A stretch of 64,000 bases of DNA. Origin: Muribaculaceae bacterium. Lineage in GTDB: Bacteria; Bacteroidota; Bacteroidia; Bacteroidales; Muribaculaceae. Shown here piece after piece: positions 60,012-64,000 of the stretch. The translations under genes and the position numbers were made by a program. The notes under the pieces were generated by a model that ran no database searches, had not been told where the DNA came from, and worked only from the letters and a program-made list of their open reading frames with translations. Positions within the stretch are counted from its first letter, which is position 1; every line of letters begins with the position of its first letter. The stretch covers positions 1 to 64,000 of the forward strand of contig JAFQAS010000067.1 in assembly GCA_017399915.1 (NCBI GenBank), written 5' to 3'.

Positions 60012-61318
60012 ATATAGCTATAGTTGGAACCGGATACGTAGGATTAGTTTCAGGCACTTGTTTCTCCGACATGGGCATTAACGTAATATGCGTTGACGTG
60101 GATCAAACCAAGATTGAAAATCTCAAGAATGGAATTATACCCATCTACGAGCCCGGACTTGAAGAAATGGTGAAGAAAAACATCAAGGCTCGTCGTTTGA
60201 AATTTGAGACTGACCTCACTAAAGTTCTCGATGATGTCGACGTGGTGTTTAGCGCCGTAGGCACTCCTCCCGACGAAGATGGTAGCGCCGACCTCAAATA
60301 TGTGCTTGCAGTAGCTCGCACTATTGGTCAACACATCAACAAATACACCGTTGTTGTAACAAAAAGCACAGTGCCGGTAGGTACAGCGGCAAAAGTAAAA
60401 GCGACAATACAAGCAGAGATTGACAAACGTGGAGTAAACGTGGAATTTGACGTTGCTTCTAATCCCGAATTTCTCAAAGAAGGCGCAGCGATTAAAGACT
60501 TCATGAGCCCCGACCGTGTAGTAGTGGGAGTGGAAACCGAACGTGCTCGCAAAATCATGTCGCGACTCTACAAGCCATTCATGCTCGTCAACGACCGCAT
60601 GATATTCACCGACATACCCTCGGCCGAAATGATTAAATATGCAGCAAATGCAATGCTTGCCACTCGCATTTCATTTATGAACGACATTGCCAACCTTTGT
60701 GAATTGGTAGGTGCCGACGTAAACATGGTGCGAAAAGGAATCGGCTCTGACAACCGCATAGGCAAAAAATTCCTTTATCCCGGTTGTGGATATGGAGGTA
60801 GCTGTTTCCCTAAAGATGTAAAAGCTCTCATTAAAACAGCCGAAAAAGCCGGATATTCAATGCGTGTGCTAAAAGCTGTGGAAGAAGTTAATGAGCGACA
60901 AAAAGAGGTGTTATTCGATAAACTCATGAAGCATTTCAATGGCGACATTGCAGGCAAAAGCATCGCCGTGTGGGGACTTGCATTCAAACCCGAAACCGAC
61001 GATATGCGCGAGGCCCCATCATTAATCCTCATCGACAAAATTATCGCCGCAGGTGGAAATGTCAAAGTTTATGACCCCATCGCAATTGAAGAGTGTCAAC
61101 GCCGCATAGGCGATAAAGTTGCCTACGGAACCGACATGTATGATGCCGCTCTCGATGCCGATGCATTATTATTAGTGACCGAATGGCGCGAATTCCGTTT
61201 CCCCAACTTCGCCGTACTTGGCAAAGTGATGAAACAAAAAGTGATTATCGATGGCCGAAACATCTATGACCGAAACGAACTCGACCAACACGAATTCACA
61301 TACTACAAAATAGGATAA
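60008..61318 (+). CDS. ugd: UDP-glucose 6-dehydrogenase
   Basis: Oxidises UDP-glucose to UDP-glucuronate in two NAD-dependent steps, giving a precursor for acidic polysaccharides. The 436 residues fit the family. The N-terminal Rossmann motif is GTGYVGLVSGTCF. The substrate motif is NPEFLKEGAAIKDFMSPDRV, and the catalytic cysteine sits in GYGGSCFPKDVKAL near residue 262. A C-terminal UDP-binding domain begins WGLAFKPETDDMREAPS. It is coupled to the acyltransferase gene by an ATGA overlap and followed by a strong terminator. Confidence 0.96.
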   Translation: MNIAIVGTGYVGLVSGTCFSDMGINVICVDVDQTKIENLKNGIIPIYEPGLEEMVKKNIKARRLKFETDLTKVLDDVDVVFSAVGTPPDEDGSADLKYVLAVARTIGQHINKYTVVVTKSTVPVGTAAKVKATIQAEIDKRGVNVEFDVASNPEFLKEGAAIKDFMSPDRVVVGVETERARKIMSRLYKPFMLVNDRMIFTDIPSAEMIKYAANAMLATRISFMNDIANLCELVGADVNMVRKGIGSDNRIGKKFLYPGCGYGGSCFPKDVKALIKTAEKAGYSMRVLKAVEEVNERQKEVLFDKLMKHFNGDIAGKSIAVWGLAFKPETDDMREAPSLILIDKIIAAGGNVKVYDPIAIEECQRRIGDKVAYGTDMYDAALDADALLLVTEWREFRFPNFAVLGKVMKQKVIIDGRNIYDRNELDQHEFTYYKIG

Positions 61319-61320
61319 GA

Positions 61321-61346
61321 AAAAAGGCACTTTTCAGTGCCTTTTT
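61321..61346 (+). terminator. Terminator of ugd
   Basis: AAAAAGGCAC (61321-61330) pairs perfectly with GTGCCTTTTT (61337-61346), ending in a T-run. It begins 3 bp after the ugd stop. The A-run on the left lets it act in both directions and may also end the tmRNA transcript. Confidence 0.9.
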
Positions 61347-61390
61347 TCGCCCTTGTTGATTACTTTTTCACTGTTAATCAACTGCCTATG

Positions 61391-61787
61391 TGGAGCTGGA
61401 GGGGTTTGAACCCTCGTCCAAACGCGGAACTAATGAGCTTTCTACACGCTTAGTCTTTTCTTGGTTTTCGAGCAGTGGCAGGCAAAAGACAACCAACCAC
61501 AACCTTATCCTCTAAAATTTCGGCAATCGCGCGAGGCTCTTGATCACCTATTCCCGATTTACCTGCACCACCTGTTCAATCCGTCTCGGGAAAAGGACAA
61601 TTGGGTGATGTCTTGTCTCCGCAACTGTTGCAGAGATTAAGCTAATCTACTATACTTCAATTAAGCAGCAAGAGCGTAGTTATTTTCGCCATTTAAAATT
61701 GTTGATGTCCCTGTTTAAAGAGAGTAGCCATCATTTCTCTGCGTGCTTACACACCACCTCTACACGCTGTCAAAGCCAGTCAGCCCC
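61391..61787 (-). ncRNA. ssrA: tmRNA (ssrA)
   Basis: Transfer-messenger RNA that rescues stalled ribosomes and tags the product for proteolysis. On the minus strand it starts GGGGCTGACTGGC at 61787, and its 3' end pairs CAGCTCC with that acceptor (GGGGCTG), with discriminator A. A T arm GAGGGTTCAAACCCCTC lies at the 3' end. The tag frame GGC GAA AAT AAC TAC GCT CTT GCT GCT TAA (61690 down to 61661) reads GENNYALAA, close to the Bacteroides tag GETNYALAA. Length is 397 nt. CCA is not encoded. Confidence 0.96.
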
Positions 61788-61824
61788 GTTTGCGTTTATT
61801 TGCAGAACTAATGTTATTGCAGTG

Positions 61825-61832
61825 CAAAGATA
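61825..61832 (-). promoter_or_regulatory. -7 box of tmRNA
   Basis: TATCTTTG on the minus strand, 37 bp before the mature 5' end. That leaves a short leader to be removed by RNase P. Confidence 0.55.
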
Positions 61833-61842
61833 GTGAATATTT

Positions 61843-61873
61843 TTTGTTTTGACTGCGTAATTCACTAATTTTG
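61843..61873 (+). promoter_or_regulatory. Promoter of the NhaC-family antiporter gene
   Basis: TTTG (61843-61846), a 19-bp spacer and TAATTTTG (61866-61873), 43 bp before the TTG start. It partly shares the region with the divergent tmRNA promoter. Confidence 0.6.
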
Positions 61874-61916
61874 CATTTCATTTTTAATAGCAACAACAAT
61901 TTAACGCACTATATAG

Positions 61917-63347
61917 TTGAAAAATAATCGCCAACCATCATTTTTATTATCTATAATTCCAATCGTTGCTCTACTATCAACGTTGGTAGGAATAATCGTG
62001 TTCAAAAATGCCGATGCCGCTCAAAGTGTGAGCTATCTCATTTTGCTTGGAGCAGCAGCCCTAACCCTTTCGCTATCGGCAATATTTTGCCCTCAGCCAT
62101 TTAAAGAGATTCTAAAAGGGTTAAAGAAGAGTGCCTCACAAATCCTCCCCGCAATCCCCATATTGGTATTTATCGCCACGGTGTCGGCCACATGGATGTT
62201 AAGCGGAGTCGTCCCCACTTTAATTTACTATGGATTGGAAATTATAAGCCCTCAAATGTTTCTACTCATTGCGTGTGGTGTTTGCGCTGTAATTTCAGTA
62301 TTATCCGGTAGCTCATGGACAACTATCGCTACAATAGGCATAGCATTTCAGGGCATAGGCAATGTGATGGGATATAGCGATGGTTGGATTGCCGGAGCTA
62401 TCATTTCGGGTGCTTATTTTGGTGACAAAGTATCTCCCCTATCCGACACCACTGTCCTCGCCTCTTCTTCATGCAAAGTCGACCTATTCACCCACATAAA
62501 ATATCTCATGCTCACCTCAATGCCCGCAATTCTATTGGCATTGACCGTATATGGCATTGTGGGACTTTGCTATAACCCGGTTGGCACATCTCATTCCTCT
62601 GAGATTTTACCGGCGTTAGAATCGTCATTCAATATCTCTTCCTTGACGTTAGCCATACCTATAATAACCGGCGTATTAATCGCTCTACGCGTAAAAACAT
62701 ATATCACGCTTGCCGTAAGTTCCGCATTGGGACTAATTGGCATTTTCATCTTCCAACCACAAATCATAGACGCTTTAGGATTTAGCTCCACGGCTACCGA
62801 CATCGCTATAATGTGTTGCGACATACTTTTCACAGAAACAGCAATCACTACACCTAATGAATTGCTCAATTCATTGGTTGGCACCGGTGGCGTTGCGGGC
62901 ATGATGCCTACGATATATTTAGTGCTGAGTGCAATGATTTTTGGCGGAGCATTGATAGGGACCGGAATGCTCGGTGCGATAACCGCCACATTCACCAATA
63001 AGATACACTCTCTGCGCCAAACAGTTGGCGCCACTGTAGGGAGCGGGCTTTTCCTCAACGGCTGCACAGGCGACCAATATCTCTCGCTCATTCTTGGTGG
63101 CAATCTTTTCCGCAACCTATATATCAAAAACGGATTAGAGCCTCGCCTATTAAGTCGAGCGCTCGAGGACTCAATCTCCGTAACATCGGTATTAATACCC
63201 TGGAACTCATGCGGTGTGACACAATCAACCGTACTTGGAGTTGCAACTCTCACCTATCTCCCCTATTGCATTTTTAACATCTCCAGCCCCCTACTCTCTC
63301 TCCTTTTTGCATGGACCGGTTGGAAAATTAGGAGATTAAAAAATTAA
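61917..63347 (+). CDS. Na+/H+ antiporter, NhaC family
   Basis: Inner-membrane sodium/proton (or malate-lactate type) exchanger of 476 residues with about eleven hydrophobic segments. Family-like motifs include SGSSWTTIATIGIAFQGIG, GAIISGAYFGDKVSPLSDTT (the conserved GD..SPLSD motif of NhaC), NGCTGDQYLSLILGG and LIPWNSCG. The start is a TTG (MKNNRQPSFLL). The next in-frame Met is about 100 residues in, after several membrane helices, so a TTG start is the best choice. It is monocistronic. A sugar- or organic acid-coupled variant cannot be excluded. Confidence 0.9.
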   Translation: MKNNRQPSFLLSIIPIVALLSTLVGIIVFKNADAAQSVSYLILLGAAALTLSLSAIFCPQPFKEILKGLKKSASQILPAIPILVFIATVSATWMLSGVVPTLIYYGLEIISPQMFLLIACGVCAVISVLSGSSWTTIATIGIAFQGIGNVMGYSDGWIAGAIISGAYFGDKVSPLSDTTVLASSSCKVDLFTHIKYLMLTSMPAILLALTVYGIVGLCYNPVGTSHSSEILPALESSFNISSLTLAIPIITGVLIALRVKTYITLAVSSALGLIGIFIFQPQIIDALGFSSTATDIAIMCCDILFTETAITTPNELLNSLVGTGGVAGMMPTIYLVLSAMIFGGALIGTGMLGAITATFTNKIHSLRQTVGATVGSGLFLNGCTGDQYLSLILGGNLFRNLYIKNGLEPRLLSRALEDSISVTSVLIPWNSCGVTQSTVLGVATLTYLPYCIFNISSPLLSLLFAWTGWKIRRLKN

Positions 63348-63372
63348 TCTTTTATTTTTAAAATTATATTCA

Positions 63373-63380
63373 TATATTTG
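63373..63380 (+). promoter_or_regulatory. Possible -7 box before the structured RNA
   Basis: TATATTTG, about 78 bp before the base of the first stem. Start would be near 63387, so either a longer primary transcript or another promoter is used. Confidence 0.35.
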
Positions 63381-63450
63381 CATTAGCAAAATTAATAAAA
63401 TACACTTGCCAATGAATAAATAAATATTAATCAACTCTTTACTATAAATA

Positions 63451-63624
63451 GGAAAAAGCGTTTTTGCGATATTCTTCCCTCTAAAAGTTTGGCGACTAAA
63501 AGACAACGAAGAATGAATGCAAGAATGCTCACGTGTATAGCGTGAGCTTCTTTGTCATCTCGGTTGTCACGGTAATGCCAAACACCATAGAGGCGAGAAG
63601 TCAAAGGAGTTCCCGCTTTTTTTG
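63451..63624 (+). ncRNA. Rod-shaped structured RNA (possibly 6S-like)
   Basis: The intergenic stretch folds into nested stems: AAAAAGCG (63453-63460) with CGCTTTTT (63614-63621), CCTCT (63478-63482) with AGAGG (63589-63593), GTTTGGC (63487-63493) with GCCAAAC (63577-63583), GACAAC (63502-63507) with GTTGTC (63563-63568), and a tip hairpin GCTCACG (63527-63533) with CGTGAGC (63541-63547). It ends in seven T. A TATATTTG box lies at 63373-63380. Length near 170-240 nt and the rod shape suggest 6S RNA, but that identity is a guess. Small ORFs here are not credible. Confidence 0.65.
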
Positions 63625-63722
63625 TAAAGAAATTAAAAATCAAACGAAACTCCTATAGGAGATTATCGAAAAGCCTTAAAGTGAGTAGATATAACTTTAT
63701 TACACATCTAAATTTAACTAAC

Positions 63723-64000
63723 ATGAAAAAATCATTATTACTACTCGTTGTCGCAATCTTCACATTAACAACAACATTCGAAGCAAGCGCAAAATGGACC
63801 GACCGCAACACCTTCAATCTTAAAGGCCCGGTGAAAGCGGTGTATGATAACAATAGCAAATATGCAACTTGGGAATTTGAAGAAGATGGAGATATAATTT
63901 ATGAGGAGGGAGAGCTTTATTGGCAATGTATCCTCCGTGATGATTATGATCGGATAACTCAAATTAACGGAGAAATATACTCTTATAACAACAAAGGTCA
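63723..64000 (+). CDS. N-terminal part of a secreted protein, cut by the window end
   Basis: An open frame from the ATG at 63723 runs to the last base without a stop, 92 full codons. It starts with a signal peptide (MKKSLLLLVVAIFTLTTTFEASAKW, in two parts: MKKSLLLLVVAIF and TLTTTFEASA). Then comes a hydrophilic region (DRNTFNLKGPVKAVYDNNSK, YATWEFEEDGDIIYEEGELYW). The mature part LKGPVKAV.. and DRITQINGEIYSYNNKG resemble YD/RHS-type repeat starts in Bacteroidota secreted proteins. The family cannot be set from a fragment. A perfect palindrome CTCCTATAGGAG (63650-63661) lies 61 bp upstream and a TAACTTTA box at 63692-63699. Confidence 0.7.
   Translation, partial: MKKSLLLLVVAIFTLTTTFEASAKWTDRNTFNLKGPVKAVYDNNSKYATWEFEEDGDIIYEEGELYWQCILRDDYDRITQINGEIYSYNNKG

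Noticed and set aside
62591-63253. A 220-codon minus strand ORF inside the NhaC gene
   Set aside because: It is antisense to membrane helices and arises from their codon bias; no promoter or family resemblance.
63431-63643. Minus strand small ORFs in the right-end gap
   Set aside because: They cover the highly base-paired RNA and the start of the secreted protein on the other strand; structure explains them better than coding.

Overview
The window reads as ordinary chromosome from a Bacteroidales bacterium, most likely a gut member close to Muribaculaceae or Prevotellaceae. The clues are Bacteroidota-type promoters (TTTG or TTG, about 20 bp, then TAnnTTTG) before most genes, very weak ribosome binding sites, an ssrA tag reading GENNYALAA, many secreted proteins with Por-type C-terminal sorting tails, a fused RibBA, a GH3/beta-lactamase fusion and PorT-like and TonB-type outer-membrane barrels. 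I see no insertion sequence, prophage, CRISPR array or integrase. The family-level placement is inference.

Layout. 1-5.2 kb: dnaE, thioredoxin and a Sel1-repeat protein, rightward. 5.2-17.9 kb, leftward: ribBA, an LptF/LptG-type permease, a PCMD/calycin secreted protein, alaS, a 500-bp gap with a folded repeat, a GC-rich FISUMP lipoprotein behind a poly-G promoter, and ligA. 18-26 kb: small secreted proteins, groES-groEL, a class I fumarase behind a tandem promoter-like repeat, and a porin-like barrel. 26.2-29.8 kb: a leftward operon of ECF sigma factor, membrane anti-sigma candidate, small secreted protein and outer-membrane barrel. Divergent from it is crcB-arsC. 30.6-38.3 kb: GH3/beta-lactamase fusion with a 5'-nucleotidase, two tRNA-Arg, glucokinase and a polytopic membrane protein. 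38.4-57.2 kb: initiator tRNA-Met, a 1520-residue T9SS substrate, gpmI, and three tandem paralogous giant secreted proteins. 57.2-64 kb: a zinc-ribbon/SPOR membrane protein, tRNA-Leu and two tRNA-Gly, an acyltransferase with UDP-glucose dehydrogenase, tmRNA, an NhaC antiporter, a structured RNA and the start of a secreted protein cut by the window edge.

The most novel-looking part is 45.1-57.2 kb. Three large secreted proteins share a right-handed beta-helix, then a propeller whose motif order resembles the phage P68 receptor-binding/TagC/helveticin-J propellers, then an Ig-like domain, and end in different C-terminal modules with a sorting tail. Each has its own promoter and terminator. This looks like a diversifying family of surface or released glycopolymer-binding proteins.

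Regulatory oddities: a G8 tract inside a promoter spacer (18 bp, against 19-21 bp in thirteen other promoters here), a triplicated promoter module before fumarase, a sigma-54-like promoter with a 9-N9-9 inverted repeat before groES, and a rod-shaped RNA at the right end. Housekeeping functions (replication, translation quality control, glycolysis, TCA, riboflavin, LPS export) are interleaved with these accessory genes.
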